Assembly (NCBI RefSeq): GCF_021043375.1
Contig: NZ_JAJNDV010000001.1
Location: forward strand, 463,156-527,155
Direction: 5' to 3'
Source of the DNA: Sphingomonas sp. IC-56
GTDB taxonomy: Bacteria > Pseudomonadota > Alphaproteobacteria > Sphingomonadales > Sphingomonadaceae
Length of the DNA stretch: 64,000 bases
In this document: one piece after another, positions 50,127 through 59,262 of the stretch
Layout of the letters: each line of letters begins with the position of its first letter
How positions within the stretch are numbered: position 1 is the stretch's first letter
Made by a program: the position numbers and the translations under genes
The notes under the pieces: model-generated
What the model saw: only the letters and a program-made list of their open reading frames with translations
The model's database searches: none
What the model was told of the DNA's origin: nothing

Positions 50127-50266
50127 CCCCTCCCTGCAAGGGAGGGGATCAAGGGGTGGGTGTGGAAAAGGCCGGGGTCGATCCCCCGGCCTTTTCCTTT
50201 GCCGCGAGGACGGGTGCTCGCTTGCGCTCGCCACCCACCCCCAACCCCTCCCTGGAAGGGAGGGGG
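50127..50266. repeat. Long inverted-repeat element, type B, copy 2
   Basis: Outer arms CCCCTCCCTGCAAGGG and CCCTCCCTGGAAGGGAGGGG, inner stretches GGGGTGGG and CCCACCCC, and a central terminator hairpin repeat the design of copy B1 at 37615-37748. The left arm and its extension (GGGGATCAAGGGGTGGGT) are identical to the complement of the right end of B1. Confidence 0.75.
50166..50195. terminator. Bidirectional terminator between converging genes
   Basis: AAAAGGCCGGGG-N6-CCCCGGCCTTTT pairs perfectly and has T residues on both strands. It serves the acyl-CoA synthetase (+) and M16 peptidase (-) and lies inside repeat element B2. Confidence 0.82.
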
Positions 50267-50275
50267 TAGAAAGGC

Positions 50276-53137
50276 TTACTTCTCCGCCTTTTCCGGCACG
50301 ACCACCATGGTCCAATCGGCGTCGGGGCGCAGATATTTGACGGCCAGCGCCTGGATGTCTGCCGGGTTGACCTTGGAATAATCCTGCGCCAGCGTTTCGA
50401 CGCCGCGCACGATCGCCGGGTCATAGCTCCCACCCGCCACCAGCCGCATCCAGAACATGTTGCCGCTCGATGCGCGCAGGATCTGCTGCTTGAGCGGCGC
50501 GACCGCCCGTTCCAGTTCGTCGGCGTCAATCGGCTTGGCGACCAGATCGGCGGCGATGTCGCGGGAGAGCTTGAAGAAGAACTCGGTCTTGTCGGGCGGC
50601 ACCATGCCGAGAGCGATCAGCTTGCCCCCATTCGCCATGCCGAGCGGCCACTGGCTGGCGACGTTGGGCGAATAGCTCACGCCCGCCTGGCTGCGCAGTT
50701 GGTCGATCAGCCGGTCGCGGAAAATCGCGGCGAGCAGGTCGAGCCGGCGGCTCTCGGTGATGCCGGCAGTGCCGCCGCCAGTGGGCCAGGCGATCGCCGC
50801 CGCGGCCTGGTCACTCTTGCCGGTATGCGTGCGCACCACCGGCGTGGCGACATGCGCGGGGAACTTGACCGGGGTGGCGGGCGCGGCAACGGCAGGGCGC
50901 GGCTTCAATGCGCCGAAGGTGGCGGCCACGGCCTTCAAGGTCGCCTCAGCATCCATGTCGCCGAATACTTCCACTTCGATCGGACCGGTCGCCAGCAGCG
51001 GCTCCCAGAACTGACGGAAGGATGCCGGCGTCGTCGCCTCGATCACTTCGCGGCTCGGCAGGCCGAAGCGCTGGTCGCCCGAACGGCTGAGCCGCTCCAG
51101 ATCGCGCCCCAGCACGCCGTCGGGCGAAGCCGACAGCCCGGCATAGCCCGACAGCATCGCCGCCTTGGCGCGCAGCACCGGATTGGGATCCCAGGTCGGA
51201 TGCGCGAGCTTGGTCGCGAACAGGCGCAGCTGGTCGGCGAGATCGGCCTTGTTGGTCTGGCCGATGAAGCTGAACGAATCGTCGGAGACGTCGAAGCCGA
51301 GACCGATCTGGCGGTTACCAGTGAGCGCGTCGAGCTCTTCCTGCCCCAGCTTGCCAATGCCGCTGGCCATCAGCGCGGTCTCCCCGGCCCAGAGCGGCGT
51401 GGGCCGATCGCCGGGCACGGCGTTCAGACCGCGGCCGAAGCGCACATTGACGTACACCTTGCCGGTTTCGCTCGGGTCCTGCCGCATGAGCAGGCGGACG
51501 CCGTTGGAGAGCACCACCTTGGTGATGTCGGTCCCCTGGAGCAGCGGTTCGCGGCTGACCACGGTTGCGGGCGCACCGAGCTTGGGCAGCTGGTCGATGC
51601 TGACATTGCCGATCGCCTTGCGCTTGCCCACGCCGGTGACGTTGGCCTGGAGCGCGGCAGTCACCTTGGTCACGGCCTGCGGATCGGGGGTGCGGGTGTT
51701 GACAAGCGCGCGCACTGCCGTGCCCTCGAACACGCGCTTGGACGCGGCCTGCACCGTGGCGGGGGTGAACATCTTCGCGGCGATCGCCTGCTTGAGGATG
51801 TCGTAGCTCGCCTGCGGCGTCGTCACGGTTTCGTTGATGTCGACAGCCTCGACCAGATCGTCGGCGAGCTTGGCGCCCGCCTCCACTGGCGCGGTGTTGA
51901 TCCGCTGCTGCATCGACGCGCTGATCTCGGCGAGTTCGCGGTCGATCTCGGCCTGAGTGGGTGGCGAGGCGGCGGCGTCGGCGATCATGCCGCGCACTTC
52001 GCGCAGCGACCCTTCCCAGTCGTCCCCCGAAGGCAGGACCTGCACCGTGGTGATGTTGGCCGAACGGGCGATGTCGCTCAGGTCCGCGCCGGCGGCGATG
52101 AACGGGCCACCAGAGCGCGCACGCGATTCGAGCCGCCGGTTGATGATGCGGATCGCGACCAGATCGACCATGCGCTTTTGGTTGAAGATCACTGTGTCGG
52201 AGAACACGGTCCAGGGCCGCACGATTGCCATCATCGCCACCGGCTGAAGCGCCGGTTCGACCAGGCTGGCGGCGATGGCATGATCCTTGTCGGGCTTGCC
52301 GAAGTCGGGGTTAGCGGGCGCGGGGCCGACGCCCTTCCACGCAGTGAAATGCTTGACCACCATGGCTTCGAGCAGGGCGGGATCAACGTCGCCCGAAATG
52401 ATCACGGTCGCACGCTCGGGACGGTACCAGCGTTGGTGGAACGCCTGCACGCTTTCGGGCGTGGCGGCGGTCAGCGTCTCGGGCGTACCGATCGGCTCAC
52501 GGTCGGCAAGCGGCTGTCCGGCGAACATCAGTTCCAGCATCTGGTCCTGCATCCGCTTCTGCGGTCCGGGCTGCTCGCGGCCCTCGGCCATCACCACCGG
52601 GCGCTCGGCATTGAGCGACGCCGCGTTGATGATCGGGCCGGACATCATGCCGGCCAGGATCTTCATGCTTTCGTCCAGCCCGGTCGGCGTCGCCATGGGC
52701 AAGTCGAGCTTGTAGACCGTCTGGGTAAAGGTCGTGCTGGCGTTGCTGTCCGACCCGAAGGTGACGCCCAGGCGCTGCCAGATCCGCTTCGACTCGCCAT
52801 CGGGCACGTGCACCGATCCGCGGAAGGAAAGGTGCTCGAGCAAGTGGGCAAAGCCGCGCTCGCTGTCCTTTTCCATCAGCGAGCCCGCGTCGATCCGGAC
52901 GCGCACCGCCACCTGGCCCGGCGGCACGCCATTCTTGCGCACGGCATAGCGCAGGCCGTTGGACAGCCGGCCGAACTTCCACTGTTCGTCATGAACAAGG
53001 TCGCTGCCCTTGTAGAGCCACGGATCATCGGCGGTCTGGACCTGGCGGGGCGCGGTCTGCGCCTGGATCGGCGCGACCGGAACCAGGGAAACAACAGCGA
53101 AAGAGGCGAGAAGCGCGGTGCGCAAGGAACGAAGCAT
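50276..53137 (-). CDS. M16 (insulinase/pitrilysin-type) zinc peptidase, two-repeat form
   Basis: This 953-residue exported peptidase has a signal peptide ending APIQAQ. The active first M16 repeat carries the inverted zinc motif H98-L-L-E101-H102 in RGFAHLLEHLSFRGS, with a downstream Glu expected in the family helix. A second, inactive-type repeat follows in the C-terminal half (GVRLLMRQDPSETGKVYVNVRFGRGLNAVP onward). Total length fits the double-repeat periplasmic M16 peptidases of this group. It is transcribed leftward, divergent from the nfu-type gene, and ends at the shared bidirectional terminator in repeat B2. Confidence 0.93.
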   Translation of the reverse strand: MLRSLRTALLASFAVVSLVPVAPIQAQTAPRQVQTADDPWLYKGSDLVHDEQWKFGRLSNGLRYAVRKNGVPPGQVAVRVRIDAGSLMEKDSERGFAHLLEHLSFRGSVHVPDGESKRIWQRLGVTFGSDSNASTTFTQTVYKLDLPMATPTGLDESMKILAGMMSGPIINAASLNAERPVVMAEGREQPGPQKRMQDQMLELMFAGQPLADREPIGTPETLTAATPESVQAFHQRWYRPERATVIISGDVDPALLEAMVVKHFTAWKGVGPAPANPDFGKPDKDHAIAASLVEPALQPVAMMAIVRPWTVFSDTVIFNQKRMVDLVAIRIINRRLESRARSGGPFIAAGADLSDIARSANITTVQVLPSGDDWEGSLREVRGMIADAAASPPTQAEIDRELAEISASMQQRINTAPVEAGAKLADDLVEAVDINETVTTPQASYDILKQAIAAKMFTPATVQAASKRVFEGTAVRALVNTRTPDPQAVTKVTAALQANVTGVGKRKAIGNVSIDQLPKLGAPATVVSREPLLQGTDITKVVLSNGVRLLMRQDPSETGKVYVNVRFGRGLNAVPGDRPTPLWAGETALMASGIGKLGQEELDALTGNRQIGLGFDVSDDSFSFIGQTNKADLADQLRLFATKLAHPTWDPNPVLRAKAAMLSGYAGLSASPDGVLGRDLERLSRSGDQRFGLPSREVIEATTPASFRQFWEPLLATGPIEVEVFGDMDAEATLKAVAATFGALKPRPAVAAPATPVKFPAHVATPVVRTHTGKSDQAAAAIAWPTGGGTAGITESRRLDLLAAIFRDRLIDQLRSQAGVSYSPNVASQWPLGMANGGKLIALGMVPPDKTEFFFKLSRDIAADLVAKPIDADELERAVAPLKQQILRASSGNMFWMRLVAGGSYDPAIVRGVETLAQDYSKVNPADIQALAVKYLRPDADWTMVVVPEKAEK

Positions 53138-53290
53138 GCGGCCTCATCTAATGGGGAGGGCACGCCCATGCCAGTATCAAGCTGTCGCGGAGGTGTACGG
53201 ATCGGGCGAGCCGCCGGGCTGTACTGAGTGAAACCAAGTGTTTCTGCGTCCCGGCTTGATCGTTCGCGCGCGCGGGACCACATGGGAACC

Positions 53291-53869
53291 ATGTTGATCG
53301 AGACCGAACCGACCCCCAATCCCGCGACGCTGAAGTTCATGCCGGGCCGCACCGTCATGGAAGCCGGCACCCGCGACTTCGCCACTCCCGAGGAGGCGGA
53401 GGCTTCGCCGCTTGCCGATGCGCTGTTCGGGCTGGGCGATGTGACCGGCGTATTCTTTGGGCGCGACTTCATCTCGGTCACCGCCGCGCCGGGCGTCGAC
53501 TGGGTCGGGCTGAAGCCCGACGTGCTCGGTATCCTGCTCGACCATTTCTCCGCCAACATGCCGCTGTTCCGCCAGGGCAGCGCCGCGGGCTTCAGCGTGC
53601 CGAGCGAAGCGGCGGACTTTGGCGGCGACAATCCCGAAGACGCGGACATCGTCGCGCAGATCCGTGAGCTGATCGACACGCGCGTCCGCCCGGCGGTCGC
53701 CAATGACGGCGGCGATATTGTCTATCGCGGGTTCGACGCGGGCAAGGTCTATCTTCAGATGCAGGGCGCCTGCTCGGGCTGTCCCTCTTCCACCGCGACG
53801 CTCAAGAACGGGATCGAGCAGCTGCTCAAGCACTATGTTCCCGAAGTGACCGAAGTCCGCGCGGTCTAA
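53291..53869 (+). CDS. NFU-type Fe-S cluster scaffold/carrier
   Basis: This 192-residue protein has the N-terminal Nfu_N domain (MLIETEPTPNPATLKFMPG...GRDFISVTAAPGVDW) and the C-terminal NifU-like domain (ELIDTRVRPAVANDGGDIVYRGFDAGKVYLQMQGACSGCPSSTATLKNGIE) with the cluster-binding CSGC. Such proteins deliver [4Fe-4S] clusters to enzymes. The start at 53291 matches the family N-terminus; ATG at 53282 would add three residues. It complements the suf operon 10 kb away and lies 27 bases before the nitroreductase gene. Confidence 0.93.
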   Translation: MLIETEPTPNPATLKFMPGRTVMEAGTRDFATPEEAEASPLADALFGLGDVTGVFFGRDFISVTAAPGVDWVGLKPDVLGILLDHFSANMPLFRQGSAAGFSVPSEAADFGGDNPEDADIVAQIRELIDTRVRPAVANDGGDIVYRGFDAGKVYLQMQGACSGCPSSTATLKNGIEQLLKHYVPEVTEVRAV

Positions 53870-53896
53870 GCAGCTAGAACAAGAGGGATAGACAGC

Positions 53897-54487
53897 ATGG
53901 GCCGACCCCTGGACGATGCGGGGCTGGATACGATCTTTCGTACCGCGCGCAGCTATAACGGCTATACCGACGCGCCGGTGACGCAGGACGATATCCGCGC
54001 CATCTATGACCTGGCCAAGATGGCGCCGACATCGGTCAACCAGCAGTCGGCGCGGTTCGTGTGGTGCACCACCGCGGAATCCAAGGAAAGGCTGGCCGCG
54101 CTGGCGACCGGCAGCAATCCCGACAAGATCCGCAAGGCGCCCGCCACCGTCATCATCGGCATGGACCTGGGCTTTCACGAGCATCTCGACTGGCTGTTCC
54201 CGCACGCGCCGGGCGCACGCGACTGGTTTCCCGAGGAAAGCCGCCGCGATCATGCGCTGCGCAACTCCTCGCTACAGGGCGCTTTCCTGATCGCCGCCGC
54301 CCGCGCGCTGGGCTTCGACACCGGGCCGATGTCGGGTTTCGACAATGCAGGCGTTGACGCGGCGTTCTTCAGCGACCAGCCGGGGGTGCAATCCAACTTC
54401 ATCTGCACCCTGGGACATGGCGATCCAACCTCCATCCACGAGCGGCTCCCCCGCCCTCCATTCGAAAAGTTCAACCGCGTCGTTTGA
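53897..54487 (+). CDS. Nitroreductase-family protein (RutE/HadB-like)
   Basis: This 196-residue flavoprotein belongs to the nitroreductase superfamily, in the branch annotated as malonic semialdehyde reductase RutE-like. Features are FRTARSYNGYTDAPVTQDDIRAIYDLAKMAPTSVNQQSARFVW (FMN-binding N-terminus), KAPATVIIGMDLGFHEHL and the C-terminal NFICTLGHGD. No pyrimidine-degradation (rut) genes are nearby, so the RutE reaction is doubtful. AGAGGGA lies upstream of the ATG. The gene ends five bases before tsaB. Confidence 0.85.
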   Translation: MGRPLDDAGLDTIFRTARSYNGYTDAPVTQDDIRAIYDLAKMAPTSVNQQSARFVWCTTAESKERLAALATGSNPDKIRKAPATVIIGMDLGFHEHLDWLFPHAPGARDWFPEESRRDHALRNSSLQGAFLIAAARALGFDTGPMSGFDNAGVDAAFFSDQPGVQSNFICTLGHGDPTSIHERLPRPPFEKFNRVV

Positions 54488-54491
54488 GGGC

Positions 54492-55127
54492 GTGACCACC
54501 ACGCTTGTCATCGAAACGGCCACGGCCGCCTGTTCGATCGCGCTGATCCAGGGCAGTGCCGTGGTGGCACGCGCGCATGACGTGGTGGGTCGCGGCCATG
54601 CCGAGCGGCTGGTGCCGATGATCGCCGAGCTCCCAGGACAGGGCCGCGCCGACCGCATCCTGGTCGATGTCGGGCCGGGCAGCTTTACCGGCGTTCGCGT
54701 CGGGCTGGCTGCCGCGCGCGGGCTGGCGATCGGCTGGGGCGTGCCGGTGTTCGGCTTTTCCTCGCTGGCGCTGATCGCCGCGGCACGCTTCCACGCCGAT
54801 CCCGATCTCGCTACGCTGGCCGTCACGCTGGAAGGCGGACATGGCGAGGTGTTCATGCAAGGCTTCACGTCCTCGCCCTTTGGCGAAGAAGGGCCGCTGG
54901 CGTCGCTCACGCCGCCGGACGCGCGCGCGATGCTGGGCACGCGCCGCGCCTTTGGCAGCGGCGTGCAGCGGCTGGCGGCACTGGACCCGGGGCTGGATCT
55001 GCACGATGCGCTGCCCGACGCGGCCGACGCGGTGCTGTTGCCCGCGGGTTTCGCCGCCCTGCCGCCGCGGCCGATCTATGGCCGCGCGCCCGACGCAAAG
55101 ACCCTGGCCGAGCGCGGGCTGGCATGA
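54492..55127 (+). CDS. tsaB: tRNA threonylcarbamoyladenosine biosynthesis protein TsaB
   Basis: This 211-residue protein is the TsaD partner in making t6A37 in tRNA. The ASKHA-fold opening is LVIETATAACSIAL and the family motif VDVGPGSFTGVRVGLAAARGLAIG. The GTG at 54492 is chosen because it lies just before the conserved N-terminus (VTTTLVIETAT) and five bases after the nitroreductase stop; the frame is open far upstream but overlaps that gene. The stop overlaps rimI (ATGA). Confidence 0.93.
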   Translation: MTTTLVIETATAACSIALIQGSAVVARAHDVVGRGHAERLVPMIAELPGQGRADRILVDVGPGSFTGVRVGLAAARGLAIGWGVPVFGFSSLALIAAARFHADPDLATLAVTLEGGHGEVFMQGFTSSPFGEEGPLASLTPPDARAMLGTRRAFGSGVQRLAALDPGLDLHDALPDAADAVLLPAGFAALPPRPIYGRAPDAKTLAERGLA

Positions 55128-55597
55128 GCGGAGTGCATCTGGTCGAGCTGCGCGAAGGCGGCACGCAGGATCTCGCGTCGGTGAACACGATCATGCAGGA
55201 CGCGTTCGATCCGCAGTTCGGCGAAGCCTGGACCAAGGCGCAGTGCCTGGGGATGCTGTCGCTTCCGGGCGTGTGGCTGGTGATCGCCAGTTTGGACGGG
55301 GAAGATGCGGGCTTCGCGCTGGCGCGGGAAGTCGCGGGCGACGCCGAACTGCTGCTGCTCGCCACCCGGCGCACGGCCCAGCGGCGCGGCATCGGCGCGG
55401 CGCTGGTGCGCGCAGTAATCGCCGAAGCACAGGGCCGCGGCGCCGAACAACTTCACCTGGAGGTGCGCGCCGGCAACGATGCGGTTCGGCTATACCGCAG
55501 CGCCGGCTTCGACAAAGTCGGCGAGCGCAAAGACTATTACAAAGGCAAGGATGGCGAATTGTTTGGCGCCCAGACCTTTTCCCGCAATTTGCGATGA
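55124..55597 (+). CDS. rimI: Ribosomal protein S18 alanine N-acetyltransferase RimI
   Basis: This 157-residue GNAT acetyltransferase has the acetyl-CoA loop ATRRTAQRRGIGAALVRAVIAEA (Q/R-x-x-G-x-G/A) and the C-terminal LEVRAGNDAVRLYRSAGFDKVGERKDYYKGKDGE typical of RimI, which modifies the N-terminus of ribosomal protein S18. It overlaps tsaB by four bases, the usual tsaB-rimI arrangement. The sequence KTSV-type N-terminus is normal for the group. Confidence 0.9.
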   Translation: MSGVHLVELREGGTQDLASVNTIMQDAFDPQFGEAWTKAQCLGMLSLPGVWLVIASLDGEDAGFALAREVAGDAELLLLATRRTAQRRGIGAALVRAVIAEAQGRGAEQLHLEVRAGNDAVRLYRSAGFDKVGERKDYYKGKDGELFGAQTFSRNLR

Positions 55598-55703
55598 AAA
55601 TTCGCATAACAAAGGGTTAACCGGGTTGCACCCCATCCAAAATGGTTCGATAGAACGAGAAGAGGGACAGTAATAGTCACCCGATCGGGTCGAAAGGAAT
55701 ATC

Positions 55704-56120
55704 ATGGACGCTTCGTCGGAAATTCAGGAAACGCTCATCTCGCTGACTGCGGATATCGTCGCCGCACATGTGAGCAACAACAGCGTGGCCGTATCCGATC
55801 TTCCGCAGCTTATTCAGAACGTTCACACCGCGCTGACCGGTCTCGGCAGCGCGCCTGCTGAGCCTGAAGTGAAGCAGGAACCGGCCGTTTCGGTCCGTTC
55901 GTCGGTGAAGCCGGATTACATCGTTTGCCTGGAAGACGGCAAGAAGCTGAAGATGCTCAAGCGCCACCTGATGACGCATTATCAGATGACCCCCGAACAG
56001 TACCGCACCAAGTGGAACCTGCCGGCGGATTATCCGATGGTCGCCCCGAACTATGCCGAGCAGCGCCGTACCCTGGCGAAGAAGATCGGCCTGGGCACCA
56101 AGCGTCGCAAGACGCGCTAA
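55704..56120 (+). CDS. MucR/Ros-family transcriptional regulator
   Basis: This 138-residue regulator has the Ros/MucR zinc finger [38 protein letters not shown], with ligands C75-x2-D78-x9-H88-x3-H92; Asp in place of the second Cys is known in MucR proteins. The tail [22 protein letters not shown] is typical. MucR proteins act as global, H-NS-like repressors in alphaproteobacteria. The ATG at 55704 has GAAAGGA upstream. A separate promoter in the 106-base gap after rimI is likely, and a strong terminator follows. Confidence 0.93.
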   Translation: MDASSEIQETLISLTADIVAAHVSNNSVAVSDLPQLIQNVHTALTGLGSAPAEPEVKQEPAVSVRSSVKPDYIVCLEDGKKLKMLKRHLMTHYQMTPEQYRTKWNLPADYPMVAPNYAEQRRTLAKKIGLGTKRRKTR

Positions 56121-56144
56121 GCCGCTTCGCTTTTAGCGATTTCG

Positions 56145-56182
56145 AACGCCGGTGCGGGCCTTGGGGCTCGCACCGGCGTTTT
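56145..56182 (+). terminator. Rho-independent terminator after mucR
   Basis: AACGCCGGTGCG and CGCACCGGCGTT pair perfectly over 12 bases around a 12-base loop that itself can pair (GCC/GGC), followed by TTTTGC. It lies 24 bases after the mucR stop. Confidence 0.88.
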
Positions 56183-56230
56183 GCATGTTGAGCCCTTTTA
56201 CCTTGCGCCCATTGCGGCTACATCGGCCCC

Positions 56231-56653
56231 ATGCCCCGCAAGATCGACCTTGAAGCCCTTTGCCAGGAAAAAGGCCTGCGCATCACCGAACAGCGCAAGG
56301 TGATCGCGCGCGTCCTGTCGGACGCCGAAGATCACCCCGACGTGGAAAAGGTGTATGAGCGCGCTTCGGCGATCGATCCGGGCATTTCCATCGCGACGGT
56401 GTACCGCACGGTGCGGCTGTTCGAGGAAGCCGGCATTTTGGACCGCCATGATTTCGGCGACGGCCGCGCGCGCTACGAGCCGGCTCCGGAAGCGCACCAC
56501 GATCACCTGATCGATGTCGAAAGCGGCCGCGTGATCGAATTCGTCGATCCCGAGCTCGAACTGCTCCAGAAGCAGATCGCGGAGCGGCTGGGGTTCCGCC
56601 TGGTCGACCATCGCATGGAGCTGTATGGAGTCGCCCTCGATCGCAAGGGCTGA
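56231..56653 (+). CDS. fur: Fur-family metalloregulator
   Basis: This 140-residue Fur/Mur protein has the winged helix GLRITEQRKVIARVLSDAEDHPDVEKVYERASAIDPGISIATVYRTVRLFEEAGIL and the regulatory metal site EAHHDHLIDVESGRVIEFVDPELE. In alphaproteobacteria Fur homologues often respond to manganese (Mur) with Irr and Rrf2-type regulators handling iron, so the metal is not certain. The C-terminal Cys pairs of gammaproteobacterial Fur (structural zinc) are absent. It overlaps the acyltransferase gene by 29 bases. Confidence 0.92.
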   Translation: MPRKIDLEALCQEKGLRITEQRKVIARVLSDAEDHPDVEKVYERASAIDPGISIATVYRTVRLFEEAGILDRHDFGDGRARYEPAPEAHHDHLIDVESGRVIEFVDPELELLQKQIAERLGFRLVDHRMELYGVALDRKG

Positions 56654-57467
56654 TCCACGGCGAGCGCAGGCGGCCGAGGGTCTCACCATCAGGCTGACCC
56701 CGCGCGAGCAGATGCGCCTGGGGTGGCGCGTATTCCTGTTGCTGCTGGCGGTGCTCAGCCATGTGCCGCTGCACGGGGCCTGGCGGCTGTTCCGCCTCCC
56801 CTCCCCCTGGCCGCAGCGCTTCCTGGGACTGGTCGCACGGATTGCGGGCGCGCGGGTTACCACCATCGGCACGCCGCGGCGGCACGATGCGTTCCACTTG
56901 TCCAATCACGTGAGCTGGATCGACATCCTCGCGCTTGGCGGCGCCAGCGGCACGGCGTTCGTCGCGAAGTCGGAGATCGGCGAGGCGCCGGTGGTCGGCT
57001 GGCTCGCCGGGCTGAACCGCACGGTATACATCAAGCGCGAGAACCGCATGGGTGTGGCCGGGCAGATCGATCAGGTCCGGCAGGCGCTGGGCGAGCACTG
57101 CGCGATCACGATCTTCCCCGAAGGAACCACGACCGACGGCAAGTCGCTGTTGCCGTTCAAGACGCCGATGCTGCGCGTGCTGGAGCCGCCGCCACCCGGC
57201 ATTCTGGTCCAGCCGGTGCTGCTGGATTATGGTGCGGCAAGCGAGGAGATTGGCTGGGTGGGCGAGGAAAGCGGGCTGAACAATGCGCGGCGCATCTTGG
57301 CGCGCAAGGGCAGCTTTCCGCTACGCGTACATTTCCTCGAGCCCTTCGACCCCGCCGACTTTCCGGGGCGCAAGGCGATGGCGGCCGAAGCGCGGCAGCG
57401 GATCGAGGCGGCGCTGACGCAGGCACTGGGCCATCCGCCCCGCCCCTTTGCCTACGCCCAGAGCTGA
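56625..57467 (+). CDS. 1-acyl-sn-glycerol-3-phosphate acyltransferase family (PlsC-like)
   Basis: This 280-residue membrane-associated acyltransferase has one hydrophobic helix (about residues 33-52) and the PlsC motifs NHVSWID (H-x4-D catalytic pair), [10 protein letters not shown] and FPEGTTTDG. It would acylate lysophosphatidic acid or a related lysolipid in phospholipid synthesis. The chosen ATG lies within fur (overlap 29 bases); a later start is possible but none is in frame before the hydrophobic helix except RMQM-type internal Met codons. The order fur-plsC-miaB is typical for sphingomonads. Confidence 0.88.
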   Translation: MESPSIARADPRRAQAAEGLTIRLTPREQMRLGWRVFLLLLAVLSHVPLHGAWRLFRLPSPWPQRFLGLVARIAGARVTTIGTPRRHDAFHLSNHVSWIDILALGGASGTAFVAKSEIGEAPVVGWLAGLNRTVYIKRENRMGVAGQIDQVRQALGEHCAITIFPEGTTTDGKSLLPFKTPMLRVLEPPPPGILVQPVLLDYGAASEEIGWVGEESGLNNARRILARKGSFPLRVHFLEPFDPADFPGRKAMAAEARQRIEAALTQALGHPPRPFAYAQS

Positions 57468-57516
57468 CAAAGCGGGGCCTCTCCCCCTCCCGGGTCAGAC
57501 TATGTATAGGGCCGCC

Positions 57517-58827
57517 ATGAAACCGACTCCCAAGACCTTTCACGTTAAGTCGTTCGGCTGTCAGATGAATGTGTATGACGGCGAGCGTATGGGCGAGCTG
57601 ATGGCGGCGCAGGGCATGACCGCGACCGACGATGCCAATGCCGCCGATCTGGTGGTGCTCAACACCTGCCACATCCGCGAAAAGGCGACCGAGAAGGTCT
57701 ATTCGGACATCGGCCGGCTGCGCAAACATGGCCGCACCCCGATGATCGCGGTCGCCGGCTGCGTCGCGCAGGCCGAGGGCGAGGAGATCGTCCGCCGCGC
57801 CAAGGTGGACGTGGTGGTCGGCCCGCAGGCCTATCACAACCTGCCCGATCTGGTGCGCGACGCCGCTGCGGGCACCGCGACGCTCGACACCGACATGCCG
57901 GCGCTGAGCAAATTCGGCGCGCTGCCGGCCCGGCGCAAGGTGAGCCCGGGCGCGTTCCTGACCGTGCAGGAAGGGTGCGACAAGTTCTGCACCTATTGCG
58001 TGGTGCCCTATACCCGCGGGGCGGAGATCAGCCGGCCGTTCGACGCGATCGTCGACGAAGCCAGGGCGCTGGTCGACGCCGGCGCCCGCGAGATCACGTT
58101 GCTGGGGCAGAACGTCAACGCGTGGGACGACGAGGCCGGCACCGGGCTGCACGGGCTGATCCGCGCGCTCGACCGGATCGAAGGGCTGCACCGCATTCGC
58201 TACACCACCAGCCACCCCAACGACATGCGCGAGGGGCTCATCCGCGCCCATGCCGAAGTGGAGAAGCTGATGCCGTTCCTCCATCTGCCGGTGCAGGCCG
58301 GGAGCGACCGCATCCTCAAGGCGATGAACCGGTCGCACACGCGCGACAGCTATCTGCGCCTGCTCGAGCGCGTCCGCGCCGCGCGTCCGGACATTGCGCT
58401 GTCTGGCGACTTCATCGTCGGCTTCCCCGGCGAGACAGAGGAAGACTTCGCCGATACGCTGAGCCTGGTCGACGCGGTCGGCTATGCGCAGTGCTTCAGC
58501 TTCAAGTACAGCCCGCGCGCCGGCACCCCCGCCGCCGACATGGCTGACCAGATCGCGCCGGAGGTGATGGACGAACGCCTCCAGCGCCTTCAGGCCGCGC
58601 TCAACCGCGACCAGGCGGCGTTCAACGCAGCGACGCTGGGCAGAACCTGCACGGTGCTGATCGAGCGCAAGGGCAAGCTGCCGGGGCAGATGCTGGGCAA
58701 GTCGCCTTGGCTCCAGTCGGTGCACCTGACCACCAACGCACAGATCGGTGACCTGATCGACGTCGAGATCGTCCGCGCCGATCCCAACTCGCTGGCCGGC
58801 ATGGAGCGCGTGAAGGCCGCCGCCTGA
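57517..58827 (+). CDS. miaB: tRNA-2-methylthio-N6-dimethylallyladenosine synthase MiaB
   Basis: This 436-residue radical-SAM methylthiotransferase modifies i6A37 in tRNA. The N-terminal UPF0004 domain has the first cluster ligands in [24 protein letters not shown] and [11 protein letters not shown]. The radical-SAM motif C-x3-C-x2-C is in [17 protein letters not shown]. The C-terminal TRAM domain includes [29 protein letters not shown]. The ATG at 57517 gives the conserved start [15 protein letters not shown]. Length is normal. Confidence 0.97.
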   Translation: MKPTPKTFHVKSFGCQMNVYDGERMGELMAAQGMTATDDANAADLVVLNTCHIREKATEKVYSDIGRLRKHGRTPMIAVAGCVAQAEGEEIVRRAKVDVVVGPQAYHNLPDLVRDAAAGTATLDTDMPALSKFGALPARRKVSPGAFLTVQEGCDKFCTYCVVPYTRGAEISRPFDAIVDEARALVDAGAREITLLGQNVNAWDDEAGTGLHGLIRALDRIEGLHRIRYTTSHPNDMREGLIRAHAEVEKLMPFLHLPVQAGSDRILKAMNRSHTRDSYLRLLERVRAARPDIALSGDFIVGFPGETEEDFADTLSLVDAVGYAQCFSFKYSPRAGTPAADMADQIAPEVMDERLQRLQAALNRDQAAFNAATLGRTCTVLIERKGKLPGQMLGKSPWLQSVHLTTNAQIGDLIDVEIVRADPNSLAGMERVKAAA

Positions 58828-58883
58828 GAAAATCGCCACCTTCCATCTGAGGGCCGCCTGCCGGGTTGAGCGGGCGCTCTGCA

Positions 58884-58915
58884 TTAGCAGTTGCTAAAAT
58901 ATTAGAAGTTGCTAC
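58884..58915. promoter_or_regulatory. Tandem palindromic operator upstream of the ArsR gene
   Basis: TTAGCAGTTGCTAA at 58884-58897 is a perfect 6-2-6 inverted repeat. TTAGAAGTTGCTAC at 58902-58915 matches it at 12 of 14 bases, 18 bases on. Such a pair directly ahead of an ArsR-family gene is a likely autoregulatory operator. The region is AT-rich against its surroundings and also holds the promoter. Confidence 0.65.
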
Positions 58916-58943
58916 ATAAGCAAAATCTAATGGAGTGGTGGCG

Positions 58944-59258
58944 ATGCTGAAGCGGGCGATGGACCTGGCAACCTTCGAGGCAAAAGCCGGGCAGGTCGCC
59001 GACACGCTGAAGGCCATCGGCAACGCGCGTCGGCTAATGCTGTTGTGCAAGCTGGTCGAGCATGGCGAGGTTACCGTCGGCGATCTCGCGCGTGACGTCG
59101 GCTTGTCACAATCGGCCTGCTCGCAGCACCTCGCCAAGATGCGCGACGAGGGCCTCGTGACCTTCCGGCGTGAGAGCCAGACGCTTTGGTACGCCCTCGC
59201 GGACGCACGCGTCGAAACGCTGCTCGCCACCCTCTACCAGCTCTACTGCAAGGATTGA
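58944..59258 (+). CDS. ArsR-family regulator, BigR/SqrR-like (sulfide/persulfide sensing)
   Basis: This 104-residue ArsR/SmtB winged-helix protein has LKAIGNARRLMLLCKLVEHGEVTVGDLARDVGLSQSACSQHLAKMRDEGLVTFRRESQTLWYAL. Two Cys, 35 (in LMLLCKLVEHGE) and 102 (in LYQLYCKD), lie where BigR and SqrR form a tetrasulfide or disulfide upon persulfide exposure; a third (Cys59) is in the recognition helix region. The metal-binding ELCVCDL motif of ArsR is absent. The next gene is a rhodanese, which fits sulfide or persulfide handling. The ATG at 58944 is chosen; GTG codons lie three codons upstream. Confidence 0.87.
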   Translation: MLKRAMDLATFEAKAGQVADTLKAIGNARRLMLLCKLVEHGEVTVGDLARDVGLSQSACSQHLAKMRDEGLVTFRRESQTLWYALADARVETLLATLYQLYCKD

Positions 59259-59262
59259 CCCC

